From Blastococcus aggregatus (lineage in GTDB: Bacteria > Actinomycetota > Actinomycetes > Mycobacteriales > Geodermatophilaceae): 64,000 bases of DNA. Location: the NCBI RefSeq assembly GCF_900221005.1, contig NZ_OBQI01000005.1, positions 310,001 to 374,000 on the forward strand, read 5' to 3'. A program made the position numbers and the translations under genes. The notes below the pieces were generated by a model. It made no database searches and was not told where the DNA came from. It worked only from the letters and a program-made list of their open reading frames with translations. The stretch's first letter is position 1. The number at the start of each line of letters is the position of its first letter. Of the stretch, positions 25,002 to 34,032 are shown piece by piece.

Positions 25002-25853
25002 GTGTCCACCACGCACCCGCAGTCCGACGCCGCACCGTCCGACGCCGCGACCGCCTCGCCGGTCGCCCGCGCCCGGGCGCGCCGCCGCAGCAAGCACCGC
25101 CGCCGGGTCGCCAACGTGGCCGGGCTCATGGCGAGCCTGGTCCTCACCGGCGCGCTCTACTCGGTCTTCAGCCCCGCGCAGGCGGCCCCGGCCGACAGCA
25201 GCAGCGAGTCGGCCGCCGAGGCGGCCGGCCGCGAGCTGTACGAGCGCAGCTGCATCTCCTGCCACGGTGAGAACCTCGAGGGCGTCCCCGACCGGGGCCC
25301 CTCGCTGATCGGCGTCGGCGAGGCGTCGGTCTACTTCCAGGTCCACACCGGGCGCATGCCCCTCGTGCGCCAGGAGGCCGACGCCGCGGCCAAGCCCGCG
25401 GTCTTCTCCGACGAGGAGATCGACCAGCTGATGGCCTACGTCCAGGCCAACGGCGGCGGCCCGACCCTCCCGTCGGGTGACCTCCGCGACGGTGACATCG
25501 CCGAGGGCGGCGAGCTCTTCCGGCTGAACTGCGCCTCGTGCCACAACTTCGTCGGCGAAGGCGGTGCGCTCTCGTCCGGCAAGGCGGCGCCGAGCCTCAA
25601 CGACTCCACCGACCTCGAGATCTACACGGCGATGCTGACCGGCCCGGAGAACATGCCGGTGTTCGGCGACAACCAGCTCACGTCGGAAGAGAAGCGCTCG
25701 ATCATCAACTACGTCCAGACGATCGGCGAGCAGGCCGACCCGGGCGGCGCCGGCATCGGCCGCGTCGGCCCCGTGGCCGAGGGCCTGGTCATCTGGGTGG
25801 TCGGCATCGGCGTACTGATGTTCGGCATCTTCTGGATGGGGAGCAAGGCGTGA
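25002..25853 (+). CDS. qcrC: Di-heme cytochrome c subunit of the bcc complex
   Basis: The 283-residue protein has two c-type heme sites, CISCH (Cys84, Cys87, His88) and CASCH (Cys177, Cys180, His181). An N-terminal membrane segment (about 36-56) follows an Arg-rich stretch, and a second membrane segment lies near residues 258-279. The heme domains face outside and pass electrons from the Rieske protein to the aa3 oxidase without a soluble cytochrome c. GTG 25002 has AGGGGAA upstream. The next gene overlaps by 4 bases (GTGA). Confidence 0.95.
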   Translation: MSTTHPQSDAAPSDAATASPVARARARRRSKHRRRVANVAGLMASLVLTGALYSVFSPAQAAPADSSSESAAEAAGRELYERSCISCHGENLEGVPDRGPSLIGVGEASVYFQVHTGRMPLVRQEADAAAKPAVFSDEEIDQLMAYVQANGGGPTLPSGDLRDGDIAEGGELFRLNCASCHNFVGEGGALSSGKAAPSLNDSTDLEIYTAMLTGPENMPVFGDNQLTSEEKRSIINYVQTIGEQADPGGAGIGRVGPVAEGLVIWVVGIGVLMFGIFWMGSKA

Positions 25854-26962
25854 CGACGCACGACACCCGCCCCGGCTCGACCGGTGGCGCGGACACGGCC
25901 GGCCCGCTGCACGGCGGCCCGGACGACGACTACACCCCCGAGCAGCTCGCGGCCATGCCGCGGGAGGACCTCGACCGCCTGGGTGCCCGGTACGACGGCG
26001 TGCAGATCCTGCACGTCGACCCGGGCCCCGAGCCGGGCTCACCGATGGAGCGGCGGGCGATCCGCCAGGTCGGCCTGACCTTCACGCTCGCCGGGCTGTC
26101 CGCGCTGGCCTTCGTCGTCGTCTACGTCGGGGCGGGCTGGTTCTTCCCCGACTGGCAGTGGAGCGTCTCGGGGAGCGACTTCAGCGCCTTCTTCACGCCC
26201 CTGCTGGGCGCGACCATGGGTCTGGCGCTCGCGCTCGTCGGCGTGGGCCTCGTGCTCTTCAGCAAGAAGCTGCTGCCGCACGAGACGGCCGTCCAGGACA
26301 AGCACGACGGCTCGCACTTCGACCGGGTCACCACCGGCGCGACGCTGGTCGGCGGTCTGCACAACAGCGGGCTGGCCCGTCGCAAGCTGATCACCCGCTC
26401 GCTCGGCTTCATGGGTGGCGGCCTCGGCCTCATGCTGCTCATGCCCCTCGGCGGCCTGATCAACAACCCGAACAAGGGCAACCCGCTCGGCCGCACCGCC
26501 TGGGCCGAGGGCGTTCGCCTGGTGCGCAACGACGGCAGCCCGATCCGCCCCGGCGACCAGGAGCCCGGCTCGCTCGAGACGGTCTTCCCGGCCGTTCCCG
26601 GCGGCAACCGCCAGTCCGACGCCGCCACGATGCTCATCCGGCTCCGTCCGGAGCAGCGCGAGCAGGAGGCGCCGCGCGAGGGCCAGGGCGACTTCGGCTA
26701 CGGCGACTACGTCGCGTTCTCCAAGATCTGCACCCACGCCGGCTGCCCGGTGTCGCTGTACGAGCAGGAGACCAGCCGGATCCTCTGCCCGTGCCACCAG
26801 TCGCAGTTCGACGTCACCCAGGGCGCCAAGCCGGTCTTCGGCCCGGCGACGCGGTCCCTGCCCCAGCTGCCGATCACGGTCGACGACGAGGGCTTCTTCG
26901 TCGCCCGCGGCGACTACCCTGAGGCCGTAGGCCCCACGTACTGGAACCGGGAGCGCATCTGA
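25850..26962 (+). CDS. qcrA: Rieske iron-sulfur subunit of the bcc complex
   Basis: The 370-residue protein has a long cytoplasmic N-terminus, three membrane helices (about 73-96, 116-137 and 184-203) and a C-terminal Rieske domain. The 2Fe-2S ligands are CTHAGC (294-299) and CPCH (313-316), with both disulfide cysteines present. The three-helix form is specific to actinobacterial menaquinol:cytochrome c reductases. The GTG start lies in the qcrC stop codon and the stop TGA shares a base with the qcrB ATG, so translation is coupled across the operon. Confidence 0.95.
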   Translation: MTTHDTRPGSTGGADTAGPLHGGPDDDYTPEQLAAMPREDLDRLGARYDGVQILHVDPGPEPGSPMERRAIRQVGLTFTLAGLSALAFVVVYVGAGWFFPDWQWSVSGSDFSAFFTPLLGATMGLALALVGVGLVLFSKKLLPHETAVQDKHDGSHFDRVTTGATLVGGLHNSGLARRKLITRSLGFMGGGLGLMLLMPLGGLINNPNKGNPLGRTAWAEGVRLVRNDGSPIRPGDQEPGSLETVFPAVPGGNRQSDAATMLIRLRPEQREQEAPREGQGDFGYGDYVAFSKICTHAGCPVSLYEQETSRILCPCHQSQFDVTQGAKPVFGPATRSLPQLPITVDDEGFFVARGDYPEAVGPTYWNRERI

Positions 26963-28623
26963 TGGCAGCTACCGCCACGGCCCCGGGAGCTCCGACGACC
27001 CGGCTCGGCAAGCAGGCGTACGAGATCGACGACCGCCTGATCGTCGCCGGCCCCCTGCGCCGGACGCTGAACAAGGTCTTCCCCGACCACTGGTCTTTCC
27101 TGCTCGGTGAGATCGCGCTCTACTCGTTCCTCATCGCGCTGCTGTCCGGCACGTACCTGACGTTCTTCTTCGACCCCTCGCTGCGCGAGGTCGTCTACGA
27201 GGGCTCGTACGCCCCGCTGCGCGGGGTCGAGATGTCGGCCGCGTACGACTCGGCGCTGAACCTGTCGTTCGACGTCCGCGGCGGCCTCTTCATGCGCCAG
27301 GTCCACCACTGGTCCGCGCTGCTGTTCGTCGCCTCGATCGTGATCCACCTGCTGCGCATCTTCTTCACCGGCGCGTTCCGCCGGCCGCGGGAGACCAACT
27401 GGATCATCGGCGTGGTCATGCTGGTGCTGGCCCTGCTCATGGGCGTCACCGGCTACACCCTCCCCGACGACCTGCTCTCGGGCACCGGGCTCCGCATCAT
27501 CAGCGCGATCATCCTGTCCGTCCCTGTCATCGGCACCTGGGCGCACTGGGCGGTCTTCGGTGGTGAGTTCGTCGGCGAGCTGATCATCGGGCGCTTCTAC
27601 ATCGCGCACGTGCTGATCATCCCGGCGATCCTGCTGGCCCTGATCGCGGTGCACCTGCTGCTCCTGGTCAAGCAGAAGCACACGCAGTTCGCCGGCCCCG
27701 GCCGCACCGAGCACAACGTCGTCGGCAACCGGCTCTTCCCGACCTTCGCGGCGAAGGCGACCGGCCTGCTGTTCATCGTGTTCGGCGTCATCGCCGCGCT
27801 GGGCGGTCTCGTGCAGATCAACCCGGTGTGGCTGTGGGGGCCGTACAACCCCGCGCAGGTCTCCTCGGGGTCGCAGCCCGACTGGTACGTCCTCTTCCTG
27901 GACGGTTCGACGCGAATCTTCCCGGCGTGGGACATCAACCTCCCCGGCGACTACACGATCCCGGCGCTGTTCTGGCCGACCGTCGTGGTCGCGGGTGCGA
28001 TGTTCACGGTGCTGGCGCTCTACCCGATGATCGAGCGGAAGCTCAGCGGGGACACGGCGTCCCACCACCTGCTGCAGCGCCCCCGGGACGTCCCGGTGCG
28101 GACCTCGCTGGGCATGATGGGGCTGACCTTCTACGGCGTCCTGATGCTCTCCGGTGGGAACGACGTCTTCGCGGACAAGTTCGACGTGAGCCTGAACGCG
28201 ATGACCTGGTTCGGCCGGCTCGGCGTGATCGTCCTCCCGCCGCTGGTCTACATGCTCACCTACCGCATCTGCCTGGGTCTGCAGATGCACGACCGCGAGG
28301 TGCTGGAGCACGGCATCGAGACCGGTGTCATCCGGCGCCTGCCGCACGGTGAGTTCATCGAGGTCCACCAGCCCCTCGGCCCGGTGGACGAGCACGGCCA
28401 CGGCACGCTCGCGTACGGCGGTGCGCCGGTGCCGAAGAAGATGAACCAGGTGGGTGGCGCCCGACGGGCCATCCGCGGCTTCTTCAAGCCGATCGAGGAG
28501 CCCTCGCAGGTCGAGCTGGAGCAGCGTGCCGAGGGCCGCGGGCTGGCCGCCGGCGAGAACCGCGAGCTCAGCTCCTCCGGCCGCCCGTCCGAGGGTGGGC
28601 GCCCGCAGGAGCCGCGCGACTGA
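26962..28623 (+). CDS. qcrB: Cytochrome b subunit of the bcc complex
   Basis: The 553-residue integral protein binds two b hemes. Paired His ligands lie in [19 protein letters not shown] and in [20 protein letters not shown]. The Qo-site motif is PDWY (in [10 protein letters not shown]), as in other actinobacteria. A C-terminal soluble extension after about residue 430 is also family-typical. It oxidises menaquinol, and QcrB is the target of several antimycobacterial compounds. The start overlaps qcrA by one base. A strong hairpin follows 18 bp after the stop. Confidence 0.95.
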   Translation: MAATATAPGAPTTRLGKQAYEIDDRLIVAGPLRRTLNKVFPDHWSFLLGEIALYSFLIALLSGTYLTFFFDPSLREVVYEGSYAPLRGVEMSAAYDSALNLSFDVRGGLFMRQVHHWSALLFVASIVIHLLRIFFTGAFRRPRETNWIIGVVMLVLALLMGVTGYTLPDDLLSGTGLRIISAIILSVPVIGTWAHWAVFGGEFVGELIIGRFYIAHVLIIPAILLALIAVHLLLLVKQKHTQFAGPGRTEHNVVGNRLFPTFAAKATGLLFIVFGVIAALGGLVQINPVWLWGPYNPAQVSSGSQPDWYVLFLDGSTRIFPAWDINLPGDYTIPALFWPTVVVAGAMFTVLALYPMIERKLSGDTASHHLLQRPRDVPVRTSLGMMGLTFYGVLMLSGGNDVFADKFDVSLNAMTWFGRLGVIVLPPLVYMLTYRICLGLQMHDREVLEHGIETGVIRRLPHGEFIEVHQPLGPVDEHGHGTLAYGGAPVPKKMNQVGGARRAIRGFFKPIEEPSQVELEQRAEGRGLAAGENRELSSSGRPSEGGRPQEPRD

Positions 28624-28640
28624 CGTCGGCAACGCACGAA

Positions 28641-28680
28641 CAGCAGGGCCCCGGTGGATCCGTCCACCGGGGCCCTGCTG
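28641..28680 (+). terminator. Terminator hairpin of the ctaE-qcrCAB operon
   Basis: CAGCAGGGCCCCGGTGGA (28641-28658) and its exact reverse complement (28663-28680) form an 18-bp perfect stem with a TCCG tetraloop. It lies 18 bp after the qcrB stop. There is no U-tract. Confidence 0.85.
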
Positions 28681-28896
28681 CATTCCGGCGCCCCGCTGCA
28701 TGCCAGGACGACGCCGCACCGCCCCGCTACCCGCTGCCCGTTGCCGCACCGCCTCTGGGTCCGCGCCGTGCAGCGCAGGTCGTCGGCCGGGCCCCAGGTG
28801 CAGCGCCGGCGTCTACGCGCATGGCGACCCCTCCATGGCCGGCAACCACTGACCCCGGCGGCGGCCCACCACCGCCGGCCTGCCGTGGGGGCGGTC

Positions 28897-28938
28897 CTCT
28901 CGCGCTGGGGCTCCGGCAGCCCTCCCCCAGCACGAGAG
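28897..28938. repeat. Hairpin repeat, copy A
   Basis: CTCTCGCGCTGGGG (28897-28910) pairs with CCCCAGCACGAGAG (28925-28938), 13 of 14 Watson-Crick plus one G-U, around a 14-base loop. A similar arrangement recurs about 140 bp downstream, and the right arm with its flank is nearly identical in both. Confidence 0.6.
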
Positions 28939-29036
28939 CCACCCACAGAGCCGCCCGCCCCCTGGGGGCCGCACATCAACCACCGGCTCGTGTGCCGGGC
29001 CCCTACTCAGCGCGCCGTCGGGCTTCCGGAGGCCCA

Positions 29037-29080
29037 CTCACGCTCGAGGGGCCTGCGCAGCACTCCCCCAGCACGAGAAC
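29037..29080. repeat. Hairpin repeat, copy B (diverged)
   Basis: The right part ctcccccagcacgaga (29063-29078) is identical to the right arm of copy A and its flank (28922-28937). The left arm CTCACGCTCGAGGGG (29037-29051) resembles the copy A left arm with a 3-base insertion and substitutions, so pairing is weaker. Confidence 0.5.
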
Positions 29081-29149
29081 CACCCCCACAGCGGCCCACC
29101 GGCTCCGGGTCAGGGGCTCGGTGCCCGGACGTCCGTCGCGCCGGACCGG

Positions 29150-29187
29150 CCGAGGGCCCCTCCCGCCGCAGCGGAAGGGGCCCTCGG
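29150..29187 (-). terminator. Terminator hairpin of the ctaC-ctaF operon
   Basis: CCGAGGGCCCCT (29150-29161) pairs with AGGGGCCCTCGG (29176-29187), with a partly paired CCGC/GCGG interior. It lies 18 bp after the ctaF stop on the minus strand. No U-tract follows. Confidence 0.8.
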
Positions 29188-29204
29188 ACCGTGGTGGGTG
29201 GAGC

Positions 29205-29609
29205 TCAGCTCTGCGTGGCGTTCTGCCCCACGTAGTACTCGAAGAGCAGCCCGCCGACCGTGAGGAGGACGGCGACGGCGCCCATCGCGATCAGCCAGTA
29301 GTAGAAGAACGACAGCCCCAGGGCGGTCAGACCGACCGACAGGGCGATGCCCAGCGGCCAGTAGCTGGCCGGGCTGAAGAAGCCGAGCTCGCCGGCGCCG
29401 TCGGCCATCTCGGCGTCCTTGCGGTCCTCGGGGCGGGCGTCGATGCGCCGCGACACGAACCAGAAGAACATGCCGACCATGCCGGTCAGGCCGGCGGAGA
29501 GGATCAGCGCCGTGGTGCCGATCGGCTCCCTCGCCCACACGCCGTAGACCACGCCTGCGGCGATGCAGAAGAACGCGATGATGTTGAAGATCAGCGCCTC
29601 GACCTTCAC
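29205..29609 (-). CDS. ctaF: Actinobacterial cytochrome c oxidase subunit 4
   Basis: The 134-residue protein has four hydrophobic segments (about 5-23, 32-50, 87-104 and 108-126) and the family-typical SPASYWPLGIALSVGLTALG region. CtaF is a small structural subunit of the aa3 oxidase found only in actinobacteria. It starts with ATG 29609 behind GAGGAGGC... (AGGAGG about 6-8 nt upstream) and lies about 50 bp downstream of ctaC in the same direction, the usual ctaC-ctaF pair. Confidence 0.92.
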   Translation of the reverse strand: MKVEALIFNIIAFFCIAAGVVYGVWAREPIGTTALILSAGLTGMVGMFFWFVSRRIDARPEDRKDAEMADGAGELGFFSPASYWPLGIALSVGLTALGLSFFYYWLIAMGAVAVLLTVGGLLFEYYVGQNATQS

Positions 29610-29660
29610 GGTCGTGCCTCCTCAGGCGTCGTGGCGGTGGGGGCCGGGGCCGTGCGGCGG

Positions 29661-30548
29661 TCAGCCATTGCTCGACTGCTGCTCGTCGTCGTTCTTGGCC
29701 TGGAAGAGCTCCAGCGGCGTCGTGGTCGTCGAGGCGCCCGGCTGACCGATCTCCTCGAGGGCCTCGAAGGTGTCCAGCCCCTCCTCGCGCGCCGCGAGGT
29801 AGGCGTCGTAGTCGTCCCCGGAGACCGCGCGCACCTCGAAGTTCATGTACGCGTGGTAGGTCCCGCACAGCTCGGCGCAGCGGCCCACGTAGGCGCCCTC
29901 CTCGCGGACGGTCACCTCGAAGACGTTGTCGCGGCCGTTGTCGTTGCCGGGGATGACGTCGAGCTTGAAGAGGAACTCCGGCACCCAGAACGAGTGGATG
30001 ACGTCGGCCGAGGCGACCTCGAAGCGGATCGAGCGGTCGGTCGGCAGGACCAGGATCGGGATCTCACTGCTGCTGCCGATCGTGTTCACCGGCTCGCCGT
30101 CGGTGCCCGTGGTCTCCGGGTAGACGAACTGCCAGTTCCACTTGAAGGCGTTGACCGCGATCGTCTCGTCCGGGGTGTCGCTGCGCTCCTGCACCTCGTT
30201 CTGCGTCACCACGGTGAAGAAGAACAGCGCGGCGATGATCAGGAACGGCGCGATCGTGTAGGCGATCTCCAGCGGCAGGTTGTACGCCGTCTGCCGCGGC
30301 AGCTCGTCGCTGCGCTTCCGGTGGGCGACGACCGAGTAGAGGATCAGCCCCCAGACCAGGACGCCGACGACGAGGGCTGCGATGACCGAACCGGTCCACA
30401 GCTCACGCATCGACTCGGCCTCGTCGGTGATGCCCTCGGGCCAGCCGAACCGCCAGAACTCGTTGTTGGGCATGTCGCACCCCGTGAGGGTCAACACCCC
30501 CAGGAGACCGAGCGCGGCCAGCCGCGCGAGCCTGCTGCCTCGAGCCAC
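29661..30548 (-). CDS. ctaC: Cytochrome c oxidase subunit II, lipoprotein
   Basis: The 295-residue precursor has a lipoprotein signal with lipobox LTGC (Cys about 25), two membrane helices (about 55-77 and 96-118), and an outer cupredoxin domain. The CuA site GRCAELCGTYHAYM carries the two Cys, Glu, His and Met ligands. It takes electrons from QcrC. I start at GTG 30548 because AGGAGG lies 8 nt upstream and the signal peptide follows directly. TAGTCT at 30661-30656 is a candidate -10 about 100 bp upstream. The gene for subunit I (ctaD) is not in this window. Confidence 0.95.
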   Translation of the reverse strand: MARGSRLARLAALGLLGVLTLTGCDMPNNEFWRFGWPEGITDEAESMRELWTGSVIAALVVGVLVWGLILYSVVAHRKRSDELPRQTAYNLPLEIAYTIAPFLIIAALFFFTVVTQNEVQERSDTPDETIAVNAFKWNWQFVYPETTGTDGEPVNTIGSSSEIPILVLPTDRSIRFEVASADVIHSFWVPEFLFKLDVIPGNDNGRDNVFEVTVREEGAYVGRCAELCGTYHAYMNFEVRAVSGDDYDAYLAAREEGLDTFEALEEIGQPGASTTTTPLELFQAKNDDEQQSSNG

Positions 30549-30655
30549 TGCTCGTTGCCTCCTCGTCCTCCGTCCGGTGCGCCCGGACGGTCCTCCCGGC
30601 GGGGCCGCGAGCCGGTTTCGGCAGGCGGCGTCCACGCCGATCTCAGTGTGTGTCG

Positions 30656-30661
30656 AGACTA
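30656..30661 (-). promoter_or_regulatory. Candidate -10 box (TAGTCT) of ctaC-ctaF
   Basis: TAGTCT on the minus strand would start transcription near 30649, about 100 bases before ctaC. The best -35-like element, TGGTCA at 30686-30681, is 19 bp away, which is long. A small GTCCGG/CCGGAC hairpin lies in the leader. Confidence 0.35.
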
Positions 30662-30767
30662 GCCGACGGCGCTCGGCGGCTGACCACCGGAGACGCGTTC
30701 CCGGCGGGTCGCGGCGACTGTGGCCGATCACGCCCGTCGCGTCGGGGGCCGGATCGGGCGAGCCGGT

Positions 30768-30773
30768 TAGAGT
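30768..30773 (+). promoter_or_regulatory. Candidate -10 box (TAGAGT) of a leaderless transcript
   Basis: TAGAGT ends exactly 6 nt before the GTG at 30780. No ribosome binding site precedes this start. Confidence 0.5.
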
Positions 30774-30779
30774 CGTGGC

Positions 30780-31145
30780 GTGTGGTACCGCCTGCTGACC
30801 CCCAAGTGGGTGCTCCTCCACCTGCTGGTGGCCGCGCTCTTCGTCGCCACCTGGTTCCTCGGGTTCTGGCAGCTCACCAAGGCCGAGGACGGCGGCGGCG
30901 CGGTCAACTGGAGCTACGCGCTGCAGTGGCCGCTCTACGGCGTCATGGGGCTCTGGTTCTACGTGCGCATGGCCCGCGAGGAGCTGCACCGGAACCCGGA
31001 CGACGACGTCCCGGGCAACGCCGTGGTGCTCTACCAGCGGCCGCGCATCGACGCCACCGGCGACCCCGAACTGGCCGCCTACAACGCCTACCTCGCCGAG
31101 CTCAACGAGAAGGCCCTCGGGCAGCGGGCCGATCATGGTCGGTGA
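30780..31145 (+). CDS. Small conserved membrane protein, function unknown
   Basis: The 121-residue protein has two membrane helices (about 9-29 and 48-62) with an ED-Gly-rich turn between them, then a soluble tail containing VVLYQRPRIDA and AAYNAYLAEL. It starts with GTG 30780. The next gene overlaps its 3' end by 11 bases. It is divergent from ctaC, where related actinobacteria also have small membrane proteins of this type. A role in oxidase assembly is possible from context only. Confidence 0.75.
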   Translation: MWYRLLTPKWVLLHLLVAALFVATWFLGFWQLTKAEDGGGAVNWSYALQWPLYGVMGLWFYVRMAREELHRNPDDDVPGNAVVLYQRPRIDATGDPELAAYNAYLAELNEKALGQRADHGR

Positions 31146-31485
31146 GCGCACGGCCTCGTCCCGCACCTCGGACGAGGCCATCGCCCAGGCCCTGCTCCGC
31201 TACCGGGTCATGGCGACCGTCGTCGGCGTCCTGCTCATCGCGCTGATCTTCGTCGCCGTGCCGCTGAACCACCTGGCCGACGTCCCCGGGCCCTCGACGG
31301 TCCTGGGCACCGCGCACGGCTGGCTCTACGGTCTGTTCTTCCTGTCGGCGGTCGACCTCGCGCTGCGCGCGAAGTGGACCCTCAAGGGCTTCCTGCTGAC
31401 GGTGATCGCCGGCACGGTGCCGGTGCTCTCCTTCGTCGCCGAGCGCCGCGCGACGGCGAAGATGCGCGCCGGCCAGCAGGTCTGA
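31135..31485 (+). CDS. DUF3817 membrane protein
   Basis: The 116-residue protein has three hydrophobic segments (about 24-44, 56-76 and 80-98) and the DUF3817 signature: RYRVMATVVGVLL, GTAHGWLYGLFFLSAVDLALR and WTLKGFLLTVIAGTVPVLSFVAERR. The family is actinobacterial and uncharacterised. It overlaps the preceding gene by 11 bases and precedes asnB by 49 bp, so the three may form one transcript. Confidence 0.85.
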   Translation: MVGERTASSRTSDEAIAQALLRYRVMATVVGVLLIALIFVAVPLNHLADVPGPSTVLGTAHGWLYGLFFLSAVDLALRAKWTLKGFLLTVIAGTVPVLSFVAERRATAKMRAGQQV

Positions 31486-31534
31486 CGCCACCGGCCCCGC
31501 CCTTCCCCTGCGATCCCCGGGAGACCTGCGCCTG

Positions 31535-33466
31535 ATGTGCGGCCTGCTCGCCTACTTCTCCACCGACGCCGACCGCGTCGACGACGGCACGGTCGCGGCG
31601 GTGCGCTCGGCCCAGCACTGCCTGCGCCACCGCGGCCCCGACGAGACCGAGCAGTGGTGGGACGGCTCCGCCGTGTTCGGCTTCAACCGGCTGTCGTTCA
31701 TCGACATCGAGCACAGCCACCAGCCGATGCCCTACGCCGACGGCCGCTACCGGATCGTCTTCAACGGCGAGATCTACAACTACCTGGAGCTCCGCGAGGA
31801 GCTGAAGGCCGCCGGCGCCACCTTCGCCACCGAGGGCGACACCGAGGCGATCGTCGCGGGCTACCACCTGTGGGGCGAGGACGTCGTCCACCGGCTGCGG
31901 GGCATGTTCGCCTTCCTCATCTGGGACACCGAGACCCGCACGGTCTTCGGTGCCCGCGACCCGTTCGGCATCAAGCCGCTGTTCGTGACCCGCCTGGCCG
32001 ACGGCGCCGTCGCCTTCTCCTCGGAGAAGAAGGCGCTGCTGGAGCTGCTCGGCGGCAGCGCGGCCGCCGGCGGGGTCGACCCGGCATCCCTGCAGCACTA
32101 CCTGACCCTGCAGTACGTCCCCGAGCCCGCGACCCTGCACCGCGGCATCCGGCGGATCGAGAGCGGCACCAGCTTCACCGTCTCCGGCGGCGAGCTGACG
32201 ACCACGCGCTACTTCCACCCCACCTTCCCGATCCGGCCGGTGGCGAAGGACGAGCAGCAGGCCCTCTACGACCGCATCGCCGACGTGCTCGACGACTCGG
32301 TGCGGGTGCACATGCGCGCCGACGTGACGGTGGGGTCGTTCCTCTCCGGGGGCATCGACTCGACCGCCATCGCCGCGCTCGCCAAGCGCTACAACCCGAA
32401 GCTGCTCACCTTCACCACCGGGTTCGAGCGCCAGGGCTTCTCCGAGATCGACGTCGCCGCCGAGTCGGCCGCGGCGATCGGCGTCGAGCACATCACCAAG
32501 GTCGTCACGCCCGAGGAGTTCGCCGACGCCATCCCGCTGGTGGTCTGGTACCTCGACGACCCGGTGGCCGACCCGGCGCTCGTGCCGCTGTACTTCATCG
32601 CCCGCGAGGCCCGGAAGCACGTGAAGGTCGTGCTCTCCGGCGAGGGCGCCGACGAGCTGTTCGGCGGCTACAACATCTACCGCGAGCCGCTGTCGCTGGC
32701 CGCGTTCGAGAAGCTGCCGCGCGGCGTCCTGCGGGCGCTGGGGGCACTGTCGGCCAGGCTCCCCGACGGGATGCGCGGCAAGGACCTGCTGCGCCGCGGG
32801 TCGATCCCGCTCGAGGAGCGCTACTACGGCAACGCCCGGCTCTTCCGCGACGACGAGCTGGGCTTCCTGCGCACCCGCGACCCCGACCAGTCGCACGTCA
32901 CCGTGACCCGCGAGCTGTACGAGCGCACCCGCGCGGCCGGCTACGACGACGTCACCGCGATGCAGTACGTGGACCTCTTCACCTGGCTGCGCGGCGACAT
33001 CCTGGTCAAGGCCGACAAGATGACCATGGCCAATTCGCTCGAGCTGCGGGTGCCCTTCCTGGACCCCGAGGTGTTCGCGGTCGCGAGCACGCTGCCGGTG
33101 GACCAGCGGGTGACCAAGGAGACGACGAAGTACGCCCTGCGCCGGGCGCTGGAGCAGATCGTGCCGCCGCACGTGCTGAACCGCCGCAAGCTCGGCTTCC
33201 CCGTCCCGACCCGCCACTGGCTGGCCGAGGACCTGCACGACTGGGCCCGCTCGGTCATCGAGGCCAGCGGCACCGACGAGTGGCTGGACAAGGCCCAGGT
33301 GCTGGCGATGCTGGCCGCCCACCGGGCGAACCAGCGGAGCGGCTCGGCGGTGGACTACTCCCGCAAGCTCTGGACGCTGCTGGTGTTCATGATCTGGCAC
33401 GGCATCTTCGTCGAGGGACGGATCCGGCCCGAGATCCCGCAGACGGTCTACCCCGTCCGCCTCTGA
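31535..33466 (+). CDS. asnB: Asparagine synthetase (glutamine-hydrolysing)
   Basis: The 643-residue protein begins MCGLLAYFS with the catalytic Cys2 of the glutaminase domain, followed by RHRGPDETEQW and FNGEIYNYLELR. The C-terminal synthetase domain carries the PPi loop FLSGGIDSTAIA and VLSGEGADELFGGY. It converts aspartate to asparagine using glutamine and ATP; members also amidate cell-wall meso-DAP in some actinobacteria. Location near ctaC matches Rv2201. The ATG start has only weak GGGAG upstream, but Cys2 must follow the start, so it is fixed. Confidence 0.93.
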   Translation: MCGLLAYFSTDADRVDDGTVAAVRSAQHCLRHRGPDETEQWWDGSAVFGFNRLSFIDIEHSHQPMPYADGRYRIVFNGEIYNYLELREELKAAGATFATEGDTEAIVAGYHLWGEDVVHRLRGMFAFLIWDTETRTVFGARDPFGIKPLFVTRLADGAVAFSSEKKALLELLGGSAAAGGVDPASLQHYLTLQYVPEPATLHRGIRRIESGTSFTVSGGELTTTRYFHPTFPIRPVAKDEQQALYDRIADVLDDSVRVHMRADVTVGSFLSGGIDSTAIAALAKRYNPKLLTFTTGFERQGFSEIDVAAESAAAIGVEHITKVVTPEEFADAIPLVVWYLDDPVADPALVPLYFIAREARKHVKVVLSGEGADELFGGYNIYREPLSLAAFEKLPRGVLRALGALSARLPDGMRGKDLLRRGSIPLEERYYGNARLFRDDELGFLRTRDPDQSHVTVTRELYERTRAAGYDDVTAMQYVDLFTWLRGDILVKADKMTMANSLELRVPFLDPEVFAVASTLPVDQRVTKETTKYALRRALEQIVPPHVLNRRKLGFPVPTRHWLAEDLHDWARSVIEASGTDEWLDKAQVLAMLAAHRANQRSGSAVDYSRKLWTLLVFMIWHGIFVEGRIRPEIPQTVYPVRL

Positions 33467-33472
33467 ACGCAG

Positions 33473-33508
33473 CAGGGCCCGGCACCTCGCGAGAGGTGCC
33501 GGGCCCTG
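33473..33508. terminator. Terminator hairpin between asnB and the Fe-S carrier gene
   Basis: CAGGGCCCGGCACCTC (33473-33488), tetraloop GCGA, and the exact reverse complement (33493-33508) give a 16-bp perfect stem. It lies between two convergent stop codons. No U-tract. Confidence 0.85.
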
Positions 33509-33519
33509 GAAGCGCTAGG

Positions 33520-33891
33520 TCAGCTGAAGCTGTCCCCGCACGCGCAGGAGCTGCCGGCGTTCGGGTTGTCGATCGTGAAGCCCTGCTTCTCGATCGAGTC
33601 GACGAAGTCGATCGTGGCGCCACCGAGGTAGGGCCCGCTCATCCGGTCGACGATGACCTCGACGCCACCGAACTCGTAGGTCTGGTCCCCGTCGAGGTAC
33701 CGCTCGTCGAAGAAGAGCTGGTACCGCAGGCCCGAGCACCCACCGGGCTGGACGGCGATGCGCAGACGCAGGTCGTCGCGGCCCTCCTGGTCCAGCAGTG
33801 CCTTGACCTTGCTGGCCGCCGGGTCGCTGAGCAGCACGCCCGTGGATCCGGTCGTGCCACCGTCGAGAGTCGTGGTGTCCTGCACCGTCAT
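33520..33891 (-). CDS. erpA: HesB/IscA/ErpA-type iron-sulfur cluster carrier
   Basis: The 123-residue protein has the three A-type carrier cysteines: Cys52 in PGGCSGLRY and Cys116/Cys118 in SSCACGDSF. It receives 2Fe-2S or 4Fe-4S clusters and passes them to apo-enzymes such as LipA or the Rieske protein, both encoded in this window. I start at ATG 33891, with AGGAGG 8 nt upstream; an in-frame TTG 18 bases earlier contains part of that site. It is divergent from the DUF3043 gene as in Rv2203/Rv2204c. ErpA versus another A-type carrier is not certain. Confidence 0.88.
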   Translation of the reverse strand: MTVQDTTTLDGGTTGSTGVLLSDPAASKVKALLDQEGRDDLRLRIAVQPGGCSGLRYQLFFDERYLDGDQTYEFGGVEVIVDRMSGPYLGGATIDFVDSIEKQGFTIDNPNAGSSCACGDSFS

Positions 33892-34032
33892 GTCCGTGTC
33901 CTCCTGCAATCGAGGTGTCCGCTGCGCACCGTCTGTGGCGGATCAACGCCGCCGGGGCGGAGCTTCTTCCACTGTACGGCGCTTCCCCGCGTTTCCCGAG
34001 CGGTCGAGGGAGTCCACGTAGACTCCCGCTCT

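Larger units (their letters stand above)
28624..29204. other. 580-base non-coding stretch between qcrB and ctaF
   Basis: The convergent qcrB and ctaF genes leave this stretch free. It holds two hairpin terminators at its ends (28641-28680 and 29150-29187) and two related hairpin-forming repeats in between. Frames that stay open across it are Pro/Arg-rich, have no start with a ribosome binding site and look non-coding. No tRNA is visible. Confidence 0.65.

Noticed and set aside
28690-29149. Several Pro/Arg-rich open frames between qcrB and ctaF
   Set aside because: None has a ribosome binding site, GC-skewed codon positions or a recognisable domain; the stretch is better read as non-coding with hairpin repeats.
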